Source of the DNA: Actinomycetota bacterium | GTDB lineage: Bacteria; Actinomycetota; Actinomycetes; Propionibacteriales; Propionibacteriaceae | DNA length: 64,000 nt | Assembly: GCA_020161795.1 (NCBI GenBank) | Contig: JAIUOR010000060.1 | Coordinates: 124,001-188,000 of the forward strand | Reading direction: 5' to 3' | Part shown: positions 9,195 through 18,367 of the stretch, in pieces | Position numbering within the stretch: the first letter of the stretch is position 1 | Layout: each line of letters begins with the position of its first letter | Made by a program: the position numbers and the translations under genes | The notes under the pieces: model-generated | Databases searched by the model: none | What the model was told of the DNA's origin: nothing | Seen by the model: the letters and a program-made list of their open reading frames with translations, nothing else

Positions 9195-10250
9195 ATGAGC
9201 CTCACCCCGCGCGGAGACCTGGTCGAGTTGTTCCGGGGCATCGTCGACATCGAATCGGTCAGCGGCAACGAGGGGCCGCTGGCGGACGCGATCGAACAGG
9301 CGCTGGCCGGCCTCGACCACCTGGACCTGGTGCGCGACGGGGACACCCTGATCGCCCGCACCGACCTGGGGCGGGCCCAGCGGGTGGTGATCGCGGGCCA
9401 TCTCGACACCGTGCCGGTGGCGGCGAACCTCCCTTCCCGGCTGGCCGACGGCATGGTTCACGGCCGCGGCACGGTCGACATGAAGGGCGGGGTGGCCGTG
9501 ATGCTGCAGGTTGCGGCACTCGCGACCCAGCCCACCCGGGACGTCACCTGGATCTTCTACGACCACGAAGAGGTGGCCGCCGCCGACAACTCGCTCACCC
9601 GGATCGCCGCGACCCGGCCCGAGGCGCTGGTGGGCGACTTCGCCGTGCTGATGGAGCCGACCTCCGCCCAGATCGAGGGCGGCTGCCAGGGCACGCTGCG
9701 CTACGTGGTGACCACCCGCGGGAAGGCCGCCCACTCCGCGCGCTCGTGGATGGGCCGCAACGCGATCCACGACATCGGCGAGGTGCTGCGGCGGTTCGAG
9801 AGCTACGTTCCGCGCACCGTGGAGGTGGACGGCCTGACCTACCGCGAAGGCATGAACGCCGTGCAGATCGGCGGCGGGATCGCCGGCAACGTCATCCCCG
9901 ATCGCTGCGCGGTGACGGTGAACTTCCGGTTCGCCCCGGACCGGGACGAGGCCGATGCCGTCGCCCACTGCCGCGAACTGATGGCCGGTTACGACCTGGA
10001 GGTGATCGACTTCGCGCTCGGCGCCCGCCCCGGGCTGGATCGTCCGATCGCGCAGGAGTTCCTGGCCGCGGTGGGCGGCACGCCGGTGGCCAAGTTCGGC
10101 TGGACCGATGTCGCGCGGTTCAGCGCGCTCGGCACCCCCGCCGTCAACTACGGCCCGGGCGATCCGCTGAAGGCCCACGCCGATGACGAGGCCTGCCCGG
10201 TGACCGATCTATACACCTGTCGAGAGGCGCTCTTGCGCTGGCTGGGCTGA
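9195..10250 (+). CDS. dapE: Succinyl-diaminopimelate desuccinylase
   Basis: A 351-residue M20-family metallohydrolase, removing succinate from N-succinyl-LL-DAP. Metal ligands and catalytic residues are visible: GHLDTVP (H69, D71), [10 protein letters not shown] (D95) and YDHEEV (E125/E126), plus the dimerisation domain and C-terminal histidine region ([13 protein letters not shown]). The length matches the actinobacterial DapE subfamily. The gene faces away from dapD. The next gene begins 109 bp downstream. Confidence 0.92.
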   Translation: MSLTPRGDLVELFRGIVDIESVSGNEGPLADAIEQALAGLDHLDLVRDGDTLIARTDLGRAQRVVIAGHLDTVPVAANLPSRLADGMVHGRGTVDMKGGVAVMLQVAALATQPTRDVTWIFYDHEEVAAADNSLTRIAATRPEALVGDFAVLMEPTSAQIEGGCQGTLRYVVTTRGKAAHSARSWMGRNAIHDIGEVLRRFESYVPRTVEVDGLTYREGMNAVQIGGGIAGNVIPDRCAVTVNFRFAPDRDEADAVAHCRELMAGYDLEVIDFALGARPGLDRPIAQEFLAAVGGTPVAKFGWTDVARFSALGTPAVNYGPGDPLKAHADDEACPVTDLYTCREALLRWLG

Positions 10251-10359
10251 CCGGCCACCACTCGTCCGTCGCCCTGGTTCGGCGGTGGCGGCGCGTCTGG
10301 GGGCGGGAATTGGGCGCCGGCTCCCGACTCTGCGCTGCGATGTGAGCCATGATGGGGCG

Positions 10360-11118
10360 ATGAGCAAGCCGATGCGCACCCAGGGCCCGGTGGTTCGCCG
10401 CGCCGAGACCGCAGATCCGATCACGCTGGACGAGTGGCTGCTGGCCAACCGGGGAGACACCGAATGGGCGCATGCCGACCCGTGGCGGGTGCTGCGCATC
10501 CAGGCGGAGTTCGTCGAGGGGTTCGGCACGCTGGCCGATCTCGGCCCGGCGATCAGCGTCTTCGGCTCGGCCCGGACCTCGCGCAAGCACCGCTACTACG
10601 CCGAGGCGGTGGCGATCGGCGGCCTGCTGGCCCAGGCTGGCTTCGCGACCATCACCGGCGGCGGTCCCGGCATCATGGAGGCCGCGAACAAGGGCGCCTT
10701 CCAGGCCGGGGGAGCGTCGGTGGGGCTGGGCATCGAGTTGCCCTTCGAGCAGGGCATCAACAAGTACGTCTCGCTGGGCATCAACTTCCGCTACTTCTTC
10801 GCCCGCAAGGTGATGTTCCTGAAGTACTCCCAGGGCTTCATCGTGATGCCCGGCGGGTTCGGCACCTTCGACGAGTTCTTCGAGGCCGCCACCCTGGTGC
10901 AGACCCGCAAGGTGCGATCCTTCCCGATCGTGCTGTACGGCAGCGAGTACTGGTCGGGGATGCTGGACTGGCTGCGCGGGACGATGCTCGACTCCGGCTA
11001 CATCGGGGCGGGGGACCTGGATCTGTTCCAGCTCGTCGACGATCCCGCGGAGGCGGTGCGGCTGGTCACCCGTCCGGTCGTCCAGCCCTCGCCGGACGAC
11101 GGCTACCAGATGTCCTGA
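10360..11118 (+). CDS. LOG-family (TIGR00730) putative cytokinin-riboside phosphoribohydrolase
   Basis: A 252-residue cytoplasmic protein of the LOG/lysine-decarboxylase-like family. Both signature loops are present: TGGGPGIMEAANKGA (about residues 103-117) and the nucleotide-binding PGGFGTFDEFFE. Family members release nucleobases from nucleoside monophosphates; many bacterial copies are mislabelled lysine decarboxylase. ATG at 10360 is the closest to the conserved N-terminus. Location after dapE is common in actinobacteria, but it has no known role in lysine synthesis. Confidence 0.85.
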   Translation: MSKPMRTQGPVVRRAETADPITLDEWLLANRGDTEWAHADPWRVLRIQAEFVEGFGTLADLGPAISVFGSARTSRKHRYYAEAVAIGGLLAQAGFATITGGGPGIMEAANKGAFQAGGASVGLGIELPFEQGINKYVSLGINFRYFFARKVMFLKYSQGFIVMPGGFGTFDEFFEAATLVQTRKVRSFPIVLYGSEYWSGMLDWLRGTMLDSGYIGAGDLDLFQLVDDPAEAVRLVTRPVVQPSPDDGYQMS

Positions 11119-11164
11119 CCCCGCCGGCGCGGGCTCGGCCCACCGTGGGGCCTACCATGGAGGG

Positions 11165-11473
11165 ATGGAGTGGTTCCTGTGGATGATCGCGGTGGCGATC
11201 CTGGGGCTGGGGGCGGTCGCCGCCAGCGGCCGGTTGGGCGAGTTGCCGCCCACCGTCACCGACACCCCGGTTCCACATGTGCCCGAGGGCGAACTGGACG
11301 GCGACGACCTGCGTTCCGCACGCTTCGCCGTGGTGACCCGGGGCTACTCGATGGCCCAGGTGGACGAGCTGCTCGACCGGCTCGCGCGCCAGCTGGATCG
11401 GACCCCGCCGCGGCAGCCGGCCGCCCCCGCGCGTAGCGGAGCCGGCGAATCGCCCCAGGCCGAGATCGATTGA
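11165..11473 (+). CDS. Small membrane-anchored DivIVA-domain protein
   Basis: A 102-residue protein: one N-terminal transmembrane helix (residues 3-22), a proline-rich spacer, then a DivIVA-like motif (RFAVVTRGYSMAQVDELLDR, residues 53-72), the sequence that targets proteins to poles or septa in actinobacteria, ending in a short polar tail. The coiled coil of full DivIVA is absent. It may localise near division sites; function unknown. Between the LOG gene and the DUF3117 gene, all on the plus strand. Confidence 0.7.
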   Translation: MEWFLWMIAVAILGLGAVAASGRLGELPPTVTDTPVPHVPEGELDGDDLRSARFAVVTRGYSMAQVDELLDRLARQLDRTPPRQPAAPARSGAGESPQAEID

Positions 11474-11562
11474 CACCCCGATAGCGCCGTCGCGGCGGCG
11501 AGTGTCAGCGCGGGATGGAATAATGGAGACGTTCGATCCCAGTTGAGCAAGTGAGGTATGCA

Positions 11563-11733
11563 ATGGCCGCGATGAAACCACGCACCGGAGATGGCCCGAT
11601 CGAGGTTGCCAAGGAGGGACGTGTGATCGCCATGCGGATTCCTGCCGAGGGTGGCGGGCGGCTGGTGATCGAGCTGAACGCCGCGGAGGCGGCGGAGCTG
11701 CGTGAGGCCCTGGACGGCGTCGTCACCGCCTGA
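11563..11733 (+). CDS. DUF3117 family micro-protein
   Basis: A 56-residue protein beginning MAAMKPRTGDGPIEV and containing EGRVIAMRIPAEGGGRLVIE, the near-invariant sequence of the actinobacterial DUF3117 family, whose members are about 55 residues long. ATG at 11563 fits this length; an upstream in-frame GTG at 11551 overlaps what looks like the ribosome site (GTGAGG). Function is unknown in the family. A strong hairpin terminator begins 16 bp after the stop. Confidence 0.9.
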   Translation: MAAMKPRTGDGPIEVAKEGRVIAMRIPAEGGGRLVIELNAAEAAELREALDGVVTA

Positions 11734-11748
11734 TTCGACCAAGCACGA

Positions 11749-11777
11749 GGCCCCGAGGAGACATCCTCGGGGCCTTT
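11749..11777 (+). terminator. Rho-independent terminator
   Basis: An 11-bp perfect stem GGCCCCGAGGA / TCCTCGGGGCC with a four-base loop (GACA), followed by TTT. It lies between convergent genes (DUF3117 and glgA), so it can serve both directions, although the T-run is on the plus strand only. Confidence 0.85.
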
Positions 11778-11784
11778 GCGTTGC

Positions 11785-12984
11785 TCAGCGGCTCCGGTGG
11801 TACTCGATGGCCTTGTCGTAGACGGCGATCGTCTGCTGGGCGATGGCCTCCCAGGAGAACTCATCGATGCAGCGCTGCCGCCCGGCCAGGCCGTAGGCCC
11901 GCGCCTTGGCGGGATCGCGGGTCAACGCGTTGAGCTGCTCGGCGAAACTGGCCTCGAAGTCGGCGACATAGGCCGGATCGCCGGCCTGCTTGGGATCGTA
12001 GGGCACCAGGGTGCCAGTCTCCCCGTCCACCACGACCTCGGGGATGCCGCCCACCGCGCTGGCGACCACCGCGGTCTCGCAGGCCATGGCCTCCAGGTTG
12101 ACGATGCCCAGCGGTTCGTAGATCGACGGGCAGGCGAACACGGTCGCATGGGTGAGCACCTGGCGAACCGACGCCCGCGGCAGCATCTCCTGCACCCACT
12201 TCACGCTGCCGGCGCGCACCTTGTTGAGCTCGGCGAAGGCGGTGTCGAACTCGGCGGCGATCTCCGGGGTGTCCGGGGCGCCGGCGAGCAGCAGCAGCTG
12301 GGTGTCCGGGTCGAGCTGCTGGGCGGCCCGCACCAGGTGCACCAGGCCCTTCTGCCGGGTGATCCGTCCGACGAAGACGATCAGCGGACGATCCCGGTCC
12401 ACGCCCAGCTCATCGACGACATCGGTGGCGTGGTCGGGCTTGAACTCGTCGGGGTCGATGCCGTTCTTCACCACGTGGACCCGGTCGGGATCCAGCTCCG
12501 GGTAGCTCTCCAGCACGTCGCCGCGCATGCCGGCGCTCACCGCGATCACCGCGGCGGCGTCGGCGAAGGCCGTCCGCTCCGCCCAGGAGGAGACCCGGTA
12601 GCCGCCGCCCAGCTGCTCGGCCTTCCACGGCCGGTGCGGCTCCAGCGAGTGCGAGGTCACCACGTGCGGCACGTCGAGGAACTTCGAGCCGACCAGGCCG
12701 GCGAAGTTGGCGTACCAGGTGTGGGAGTGGATGACGTCGGTGGCCGGGTCGATGGCGTTTGCCATGGCCACGTCGGCGCCCAGCACCCGCAGCGCGGCGT
12801 TGGCGCCCTCGGGGAAGGTCTCCGGATGAGCCGTCGCGCCATCGCGCGGCTCGCCCATGCACTGGACCTCGACGTGGTCGGCGAACTTACGCAGTTGCGG
12901 GACCAACTGGCCCACGTGCACTCCAGCGCCGCCATAGATAAACGGGGGGTATTCCCGGGTGAGGATAGATATGCGCAGTCCCAT
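11785..12984 (-). CDS. glgA: GT4-family glycogen synthase / alpha-maltose-1-phosphate synthase (GlgA/GlgM type)
   Basis: A 399-residue GT-B glycosyltransferase. The N-terminus (ISILTREYPPFIYGGAGVHV) holds the donor-binding glycine loop, VVTSHSLEPHRPW follows, and the C-terminal half has PSIYEPLGIVNLEAMACETA with the conserved E-x7-E motif. This is the actinobacterial GlgA form; in mycobacteria it was shown to make maltose-1-phosphate from ADP-glucose (GlgM), so either activity is possible. Divergent from glgC, which supplies ADP-glucose; the starts are 88 bp apart. Confidence 0.9.
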   Translation of the reverse strand: MGLRISILTREYPPFIYGGAGVHVGQLVPQLRKFADHVEVQCMGEPRDGATAHPETFPEGANAALRVLGADVAMANAIDPATDVIHSHTWYANFAGLVGSKFLDVPHVVTSHSLEPHRPWKAEQLGGGYRVSSWAERTAFADAAAVIAVSAGMRGDVLESYPELDPDRVHVVKNGIDPDEFKPDHATDVVDELGVDRDRPLIVFVGRITRQKGLVHLVRAAQQLDPDTQLLLLAGAPDTPEIAAEFDTAFAELNKVRAGSVKWVQEMLPRASVRQVLTHATVFACPSIYEPLGIVNLEAMACETAVVASAVGGIPEVVVDGETGTLVPYDPKQAGDPAYVADFEASFAEQLNALTRDPAKARAYGLAGRQRCIDEFSWEAIAQQTIAVYDKAIEYHRSR

Positions 12985-13072
12985 GCCCGAGATGGTGTCA
13001 CACTGGCCGCGTAGTGGACACTATTTCGCCAATTTGTTTGTGGAGACCGGGTGGACGCCGTAGGTTCTGTCC

Positions 13073-14299
13073 ATGATCAATCGACCGAACGTCCTGTCGA
13101 TCGTCCTAGCCGGTGGCGAGGGCAAGCGGTTGATGCCGCTGACCGCTGATCGGGCCAAGCCTGCCGTTCCCTTCGGAGGCACCTACCGCCTGATCGACTT
13201 CGTCCTTTCCAACCTGGCGAACTCCGATCTGACCAAGATCTGCGTGCTCACCCAATACAAGTCCCACTCGCTGGATCGCCACGTCTCCCAGACCTGGCAG
13301 ATCGAGTCGATGCTGGGCAGCTACGTCACCTCGGTGCCCGCGCAGCAGCGCACCGGCAAACAGTGGTTCCTGGGCAGCGCGGACGCCATCTACCAGTCGA
13401 TGAACCTGATCAACGACGAGGAGCCGGATTACGTCGTGGTGTTCGGCGCCGACAACATCTATCGGATGGACGTCGAGCAGATGGTGAACGCCCACATCGA
13501 CTCCGGCCTGGACTGCACGGTGGCGGGCATCCGGGTACCACGCTCGGAGGCCAGCGCCTTCGGCATCATCGACGCCGACGCGTCCGGCAAGATCGCCCAG
13601 TTCCTGGAGAAGCCGGCCGATCCGCCCGGCCTGCCCGACAGCCCGGAGGAATCCTTCGCCTCGATGGGCAACTACGTGTTCTCCCGCGAGGCCTTCGTGG
13701 ACGCCCTGGTCGCCGACGCGGCGGACGACGACTCCCGGCACGACATGGGTGGCAACATCATCCCCGGGTTCGTGGCCGCCGGACGGGCGCAGGTCTACGA
13801 CTTCCGCGAGAACAAGGTCCCGGGCTCGACCGAGAAGGATCGCAACTACTGGCGCGACGTCGGCACCATCGAGGCCTACCACTCCGCCCACATGGATCTG
13901 GTCTCGGTGGAGCCGGAGTTCAACCTGTACAACCGCCGGTGGCCGATCTGGACGCAGCAGGCACAGTTGCCGGGCGCGAAGTTCACCCTGCGCGGCACCG
14001 CAGAGGATTCGATCGTCGGCTCGGGCTGCATCATCTCCGGCGGCGACGTCGACCGCTCCGTCCTCTCGCCGAACGTGATGGTGGACAAGTGGGCCCGCAT
14101 CGAGGAGGCCGTGATCTTCGGCGGCTGCCGGATCGGACGCAATGCTGTGGTGCGCCGGGCGATCCTGGACAAGAACGTCATCGTGCCCGACGGCGTCGAG
14201 ATCGGGACGAACCCCGAGCACGACCGGGCCCGTGGCTTCTACGTCGAGAACGGCATCACCGTCGTCCCGAAGAACATCAGGGTGCCGGCCAACAACTGA
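13073..14299 (+). CDS. glgC: Glucose-1-phosphate adenylyltransferase
   Basis: A 408-residue nucleotidyltransferase that makes ADP-glucose for glycogen. The pyrophosphorylase signature [20 protein letters not shown] is at residues 13-32, followed by [15 protein letters not shown], and the C-terminal third is a left-handed beta-helix ([20 protein letters not shown]). Length and both domains match the family. Divergent from glgA and followed at once by a hairpin terminator, so it is a single-gene transcription unit. Confidence 0.95.
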   Translation: MINRPNVLSIVLAGGEGKRLMPLTADRAKPAVPFGGTYRLIDFVLSNLANSDLTKICVLTQYKSHSLDRHVSQTWQIESMLGSYVTSVPAQQRTGKQWFLGSADAIYQSMNLINDEEPDYVVVFGADNIYRMDVEQMVNAHIDSGLDCTVAGIRVPRSEASAFGIIDADASGKIAQFLEKPADPPGLPDSPEESFASMGNYVFSREAFVDALVADAADDDSRHDMGGNIIPGFVAAGRAQVYDFRENKVPGSTEKDRNYWRDVGTIEAYHSAHMDLVSVEPEFNLYNRRWPIWTQQAQLPGAKFTLRGTAEDSIVGSGCIISGGDVDRSVLSPNVMVDKWARIEEAVIFGGCRIGRNAVVRRAILDKNVIVPDGVEIGTNPEHDRARGFYVENGITVVPKNIRVPANN

Positions 14300-14312
14300 C
14301 CCGCGAACACGA

Positions 14313-14349
14313 AAGGGCTCCGGAGGCTGATGCCGGCCGGAGCCCTTCT
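14313..14349 (+). terminator. Rho-independent terminator after glgC
   Basis: Stem AAGGGCTCCGG / CCGGAGCCCTT around a loop of about 13 bases, followed by TCTCGTTCT. It lies 14 bp after the glgC stop and just before the convergent methyltransferase gene. Confidence 0.8.
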
Positions 14350-14365
14350 CGTTCTCCCCTGGGGG

Positions 14366-15022
14366 TCAGTTCTTGGTGGCCACCAACAGGCCGTCGCCGA
14401 CCGGGAGCAGCGCCGAGGTGAAGCCCTCCAGCTCGCGGACGGCCTCCAGCGCCTCGCGGACGATCAGCGGCTCGTCGTCCTCATTCGCCGGGTCGGCCAC
14501 CTGGCCGTTCCACAGCGCGTGATGCAGCACGAGGATGCCGCCGGAGCGCAGCAGGCGCACGGCCTGGGCGACGTACTCGACGTACTCCAGCGGGTCGCCG
14601 TCGATGAAGACCAGGTCGTAGGCCGCATCGGTGAGCTTCGGCAGCACCCCGAGCGCATCGCCGGCGATCAGCCGGGCGCGCTGCCGCGGCACGCCGGCGT
14701 CGGTCAGGACCTCGCGGGCGGCCAGTTGCAGTTCGGTCTCGTTGTCGATGCTGGTGAGGACGCCGTCGGGTGCCATGCCGGCCAGCAGCGCGACAGCGGA
14801 CACCCCGGTTCCGGTGCCCACCTCGGCCACGGCATGGGCCCGGAGGGTCGCGGCCAGGAAGGTGAGGGTCGCGGCGGCCGCCGGCCCGATCGGGCTCACC
14901 CCGCGGTCGGCGGCATGCTCGCGGGCCGACTGCGCGGCGGGCGACAAGGGAAGATAGGCGTCGGCGAAAGCTTGGTTGGCCGCCGCGGCGGATCCAGCCG
15001 CCGCCCTGTGCTGAGGACTCAC
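14366..15022 (-). CDS. SAM-dependent O-methyltransferase (COMT/CCoAOMT-like)
   Basis: A 218-residue class I methyltransferase of the O-methyltransferase family 3. The SAM-binding glycine loop is AEVGTGTGVSAVALLAG (about residues 65-81) and the metal/substrate region is DLVFIDGDPLEYVEYV. ILVLHHALWNGQVADP matches the loop after the central strand in this family. Actinobacterial genomes usually carry one such gene near tatB or glgC; the natural substrate is unknown. It is convergent with glgC. Confidence 0.85.
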   Translation of the reverse strand: MSPQHRAAAGSAAAANQAFADAYLPLSPAAQSAREHAADRGVSPIGPAAAATLTFLAATLRAHAVAEVGTGTGVSAVALLAGMAPDGVLTSIDNETELQLAAREVLTDAGVPRQRARLIAGDALGVLPKLTDAAYDLVFIDGDPLEYVEYVAQAVRLLRSGGILVLHHALWNGQVADPANEDDEPLIVREALEAVRELEGFTSALLPVGDGLLVATKN

Positions 15023-15128
15023 GCGATCACCCTACGCGACCGGCTTCACCGCTGTCCCGGCAGCGGCGTCCGACGGGCCGCAACCCTCGACTCGCCGTTG
15101 AACTGACCGGTGGCATTAGGCTTTGCCC

Positions 15129-16010
15129 ATGATCCAGCCCCCCTTCGGACGGTTGCTCACCGCCATGGTCACGCCGTTCGGCTCCGACGGCAGCGTCGAT
15201 CTCGAGCAGGCACGCCGCCTGGCCGCCTACCTGGTGGACGTTCAGCGCAACGACGGGCTGGTGATCAACGGGACCACCGGAGAGGCCCCCACCACCACCG
15301 ATGCCGAGAAGCAGGCGCTGCTCGAGGCGGTCGTCGACGAGGTGGGGGATCGTGCCCACGTGGTCGCGGGCGTCGGCACCTTCGACACCCACCACACCCT
15401 GGAGCTGGCCGGCCAGGCCGTCGCAGCCGGGGCCGACGGGTTGCTGGTCGTCACCCCGTACTACTCCCGCCCACCGCAGGACGCCGTCGCTGCCCACTTC
15501 CTCGCGGTGGCCGATGCCTGTGACCTTCCCATCCTGGTCTACGACATCCCGCACCGCGCCGGAACCGCGGTCGAGACCGCGACCCTGACGACGCTCGCCG
15601 CCCACCCGCGCATCGTCGGGGTGAAGGATGCCAAGGGGCTCCCGGTCGCCTCCGCCCAGGTGATCGCCCAGACCGGCCTGGCCTATTACGCCGGCGACGA
15701 TGCGATGACACTGCCCCTGCTGGCGGTGGGCGGGGTCGGCGTGGTCGGCACCTCCACCCACTTCACTGGGGCACGGGCGAAGACGATGATCGACTCCTTC
15801 CTCGCCGGCGACCTGCCCGGCGCGGTGGCCCAGAACGCTGCCCTGCTGCCGGTGTTCACCGGGGTGTTCGCCACCCAGGGCTGCATGCTGGTCAAGGCGG
15901 GGCTGGCCGCCCGCGGGTTCGCGCCCGGTGGCCTGCGCCGTCCGCTGCTGGAGGCGTCCGAGGCCGAGACCGCGGCCTTCGTCGCGCTGCTGGATGCCGC
16001 CGGGCTCTGA
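15129..16010 (+). CDS. dapA: 4-hydroxy-tetrahydrodipicolinate synthase
   Basis: A 293-residue TIM-barrel class I aldolase condensing pyruvate with aspartate semialdehyde, the first step of DAP synthesis. Visible motifs: INGTTGEAPTTTDAEK (residues 46-61), YDIPHRAGTAV with the proton-relay tyrosine, and VGVKDAKG with the Schiff-base lysine. ATG at 15129 was preferred over a TTG two codons upstream. With dapC, dapD and dapE in the same 16 kb, most of the succinyl branch is in this window. Confidence 0.93.
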   Translation: MIQPPFGRLLTAMVTPFGSDGSVDLEQARRLAAYLVDVQRNDGLVINGTTGEAPTTTDAEKQALLEAVVDEVGDRAHVVAGVGTFDTHHTLELAGQAVAAGADGLLVVTPYYSRPPQDAVAAHFLAVADACDLPILVYDIPHRAGTAVETATLTTLAAHPRIVGVKDAKGLPVASAQVIAQTGLAYYAGDDAMTLPLLAVGGVGVVGTSTHFTGARAKTMIDSFLAGDLPGAVAQNAALLPVFTGVFATQGCMLVKAGLAARGFAPGGLRRPLLEASEAETAAFVALLDAAGL

Positions 16011-16051
16011 CCCGGGGCGGGGCCGCGGGCCGAGAGGCATAGGCTGAGGGC

Positions 16052-16450
16052 GTGCCTGACTTCAACGCCGCAGAGGTTGTGCTGCTCGCGGTGCTGGCGG
16101 TCATCATCTTCGGCCCCGAGAAGCTCCCCGAGCTGGCGCGCAAGGTCGCCCGGGTCGTCAACTACCTGCGCGGCATAGCCAACGACGCCCGGGGCCAGCT
16201 GCGCGAACAACTCGGGCCGGAGTTCGACGACATCCAGCTCTCCGATCTCAACCCCAGGACGCTGGGCACCAAGCTGCTGGGCGAGGACGGCACCCGCGAG
16301 ATCTCCGAGGCCGGCCGGATGGCGTCGGCCACCGCGTCCGAGCTGTCGAAGACGGTCAGCGGACAGGGCGAGGCAGTCAACCCGCCGGCCTCCGACCGGC
16401 CTTCGCAACCGGCCGCCCGCAGGGTCGCCTTCGACCCCGAGGCGACCTAG
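16052..16450 (+). CDS. tatB: Sec-independent protein translocase subunit TatB
   Basis: A 132-residue protein with a single N-terminal transmembrane helix (VVLLAVLAVIIFGPEKLPEL), including the hinge motif FGPEKLPEL, followed by an amphipathic helix and a long polar tail, as in TatB/TatA. The length and the position in front of an MgtE-like gene favour TatB. TatB and TatC form the twin-arginine substrate receptor. Starts at GTG 16052. tatA and tatC are not nearby. Confidence 0.88.
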   Translation: MPDFNAAEVVLLAVLAVIIFGPEKLPELARKVARVVNYLRGIANDARGQLREQLGPEFDDIQLSDLNPRTLGTKLLGEDGTREISEAGRMASATASELSKTVSGQGEAVNPPASDRPSQPAARRVAFDPEAT

Positions 16451-16515
16451 GGGCCAGCAGGCCCAGGCGGCGCTGCGGCTACGCCGGACGTGGTTGAGGC
16501 GGTAGCCTCCCAGGT

Positions 16516-17784
16516 GTGAATGGAGCAACCTCGGCGATCTTCGTCTCGCGGATCAGAGGCCTGCCGATGCTCGACCCCAACGGCGATCACGTCGGGCGGG
16601 TTCGCGACGTCGTGATCGAGAACCGCGCCGGCAACCGGGCTCCCCGGGTGAAGGGACTGGTGGTCGAACTCTTCGCTGCCCGGCGGATCTTCTATCCGAT
16701 GGCCAGGGTGCGCTCGATCGACGCCCATCAGGTGATCGTCTCCGGCCTGGTGAACACCCGCCGGTTCAAGGAACGCGACGGCGAGGTGCTGGTGATCGGC
16801 CGCCTCCTGGACCGCACCGTGACCCGGGCGTCCGCGACGACGCCGGAATCCGTCTTCGACGTGGCGATCCGGCGCATCCGGGCGCGGGAATGGGAGGTCT
16901 CCGAGGTCGCGTTGCGCGAGCAGAGCCGGCGTCCCTTCGCACGTGGGCACGTGACGGTCGTCGACTGGTCGGAACTGCCCGAGTTCATCCAGGCTCCGGC
17001 CGTCCGCGACGCCGAGCAACTGGTAGCCCGTCTGGCCGAACTCAAGCCGGCCGACGTGGCGCGGGAACTGCACGACATGGATCCCGGCACCCGTGCCCAG
17101 GTGGTGCAGGCGATGGACGACGAGGATCTCGCCGAGGCGCTGGAGGAGCTGCCCGAGGACGAGCAGGTCGCGGTGATCGCGACCCTCGACCGGGAACGCG
17201 CAGCGGACGTGCTGGAGGAGATGGATCCGGACGACGCCGCCGACCTGATCGCCGAACTCGACACCGAGGTGGCCGAGGACATCCTGGAGAAGATGGCGCC
17301 CGAGGAAGCCAAGGACGTCCGGACGCTGCTCTCCTACGACGCCGCCACAGCCGGCGGTCTGATGAACCCCGAGCCGGTCATCCTGGCCGCCGACGCGACC
17401 GTGGCCGATGCGCTGGCCGCCGTCCGGCAGGAGGCGATCACGCCAGCGATGGCGGCGCTGGCGTTCATCTGCCGCTCCCCGCTGGACACCCCGACCGGCC
17501 GCTATCTGGGCGCCGTCCACATCCAGCGGCTGCTGCGCGAACCGCCGTCCATCCTGGCGGCGAGCCTGATCGACCCGGACATCACGCCGCTGGCGCCGAC
17601 CTCGAACGTCGCCCAGGTCTCCCGCTACTTCGCCACCTACGACCTGGTGTGCGCCCCGGTGGTGGATGCCGAGCGGCGCCTGCTGGGCGCGGTGACCGTG
17701 GACGACGTGCTCGACCACATCCTGCCCAACGACTGGCGCGGAGTGCAGCTGGATCGACTCGACGCGGAGGTGAGCGATGGCTAA
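16516..17784 (+). CDS. Soluble MgtE-like protein (PRC-barrel, MgtE N-domain, CBS pair) without membrane domain
   Basis: A 422-residue cytoplasmic protein. An N-terminal PRC-barrel-like segment (RGLPMLDPNGDHVGRVRDVV) is followed by the acidic helical MgtE N-domain (LAELKPADVARELHDMDP; LEEMDPDDAADLIAELDT) and two CBS motifs in the last 150 residues (LMNPEPVILAADATVADALA; LLGAVTVDDVLDHILP). MgtE magnesium channels use these domains as a magnesium sensor, but the five-helix pore is missing, so this is a regulator-like paralogue. It overlaps the DUF1003 gene by 8 bp; that pairing is common in actinobacteria. Confidence 0.85.
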   Translation: MNGATSAIFVSRIRGLPMLDPNGDHVGRVRDVVIENRAGNRAPRVKGLVVELFAARRIFYPMARVRSIDAHQVIVSGLVNTRRFKERDGEVLVIGRLLDRTVTRASATTPESVFDVAIRRIRAREWEVSEVALREQSRRPFARGHVTVVDWSELPEFIQAPAVRDAEQLVARLAELKPADVARELHDMDPGTRAQVVQAMDDEDLAEALEELPEDEQVAVIATLDRERAADVLEEMDPDDAADLIAELDTEVAEDILEKMAPEEAKDVRTLLSYDAATAGGLMNPEPVILAADATVADALAAVRQEAITPAMAALAFICRSPLDTPTGRYLGAVHIQRLLREPPSILAASLIDPDITPLAPTSNVAQVSRYFATYDLVCAPVVDAERRLLGAVTVDDVLDHILPNDWRGVQLDRLDAEVSDG

Positions 17785-18280
17785 GCAGGAACGCCTGGAC
17801 ACGCCCGGTCGTCGAAGCGGATGGTTTCCGCGGATGCGGGTGGGGGATGACGCCTTCGGGGACTTCGCCGAAGGCGCGGCCCGCTACATGGGCACCGGAA
17901 AATTCATCATCTGGATGTCGGTGTTCATCATCGGCTGGATCCTGTGGAACGTCCTGGTGGGGTTCCCGGACGAGTTCCCCTTCATCTTCCTCACTCTGCT
18001 GCTATCGCTGCAGGCCTCCTATGCCGCGCCGCTGATCCTGCTGGCGCAGAACCGGCAGGAGTCGCGTGACCGGGTGAGCCTGGAGCACGACCGTGAGGTG
18101 GCCGAGCAGTCCCGGGCCGACATGGACTTCCTGGCTCGTGAGATCGCCTCGCTGCGGCTGCGCATGAACGACGTCGCCACCCGCGACTTCATCCGCTCCG
18201 AGCTGAAGGATCTGCTGGCCGACCTGGATCAGCGCGAGAGCCAGGAGGCCGAGAAGCCGAAGCCCGGTGCCGAGGACTGA
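17777..18280 (+). CDS. DUF1003 membrane protein
   Basis: A 167-residue protein: cytoplasmic N-terminus (FGDFAEGAARYMGTGKFI), two transmembrane helices (about residues 48-64 and 70-90, the second ending in ILLAQNRQESRDRV, the DUF1003 hallmark), then a predicted coiled coil to the C-terminus. Function is unknown in the family. Start overlaps the end of the MgtE-like gene by 8 bp, so the two are coupled and may act together in divalent-cation sensing (inference). Confidence 0.87.
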   Translation: MAKQERLDTPGRRSGWFPRMRVGDDAFGDFAEGAARYMGTGKFIIWMSVFIIGWILWNVLVGFPDEFPFIFLTLLLSLQASYAAPLILLAQNRQESRDRVSLEHDREVAEQSRADMDFLAREIASLRLRMNDVATRDFIRSELKDLLADLDQRESQEAEKPKPGAED

Positions 18281-18310
18281 GGTGGGGATCCCGCCTTCGC
18301 GGGGATGACC
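18281..18310. repeat. REP-like palindromic unit
   Basis: GGATCCCGCCTTCGCGGGGA followed by TGACC: a short imperfect hairpin (arms ATCCCGC and GCGGGGAT around CTTC). The sequence resembles the GTCATCCCCGCGAAGGCGGGGATCC-type interspersed palindrome seen in many bacteria. One clear copy in this window, between DUF1003 and mrp; a degenerate piece lies at about 31696. Confidence 0.4.
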
Positions 18311-18367
18311 CGGGGTGATCGCGGGGATTGGCCGTGATCGGTGCTGACAAGGGCCTAGGGTTGAGGC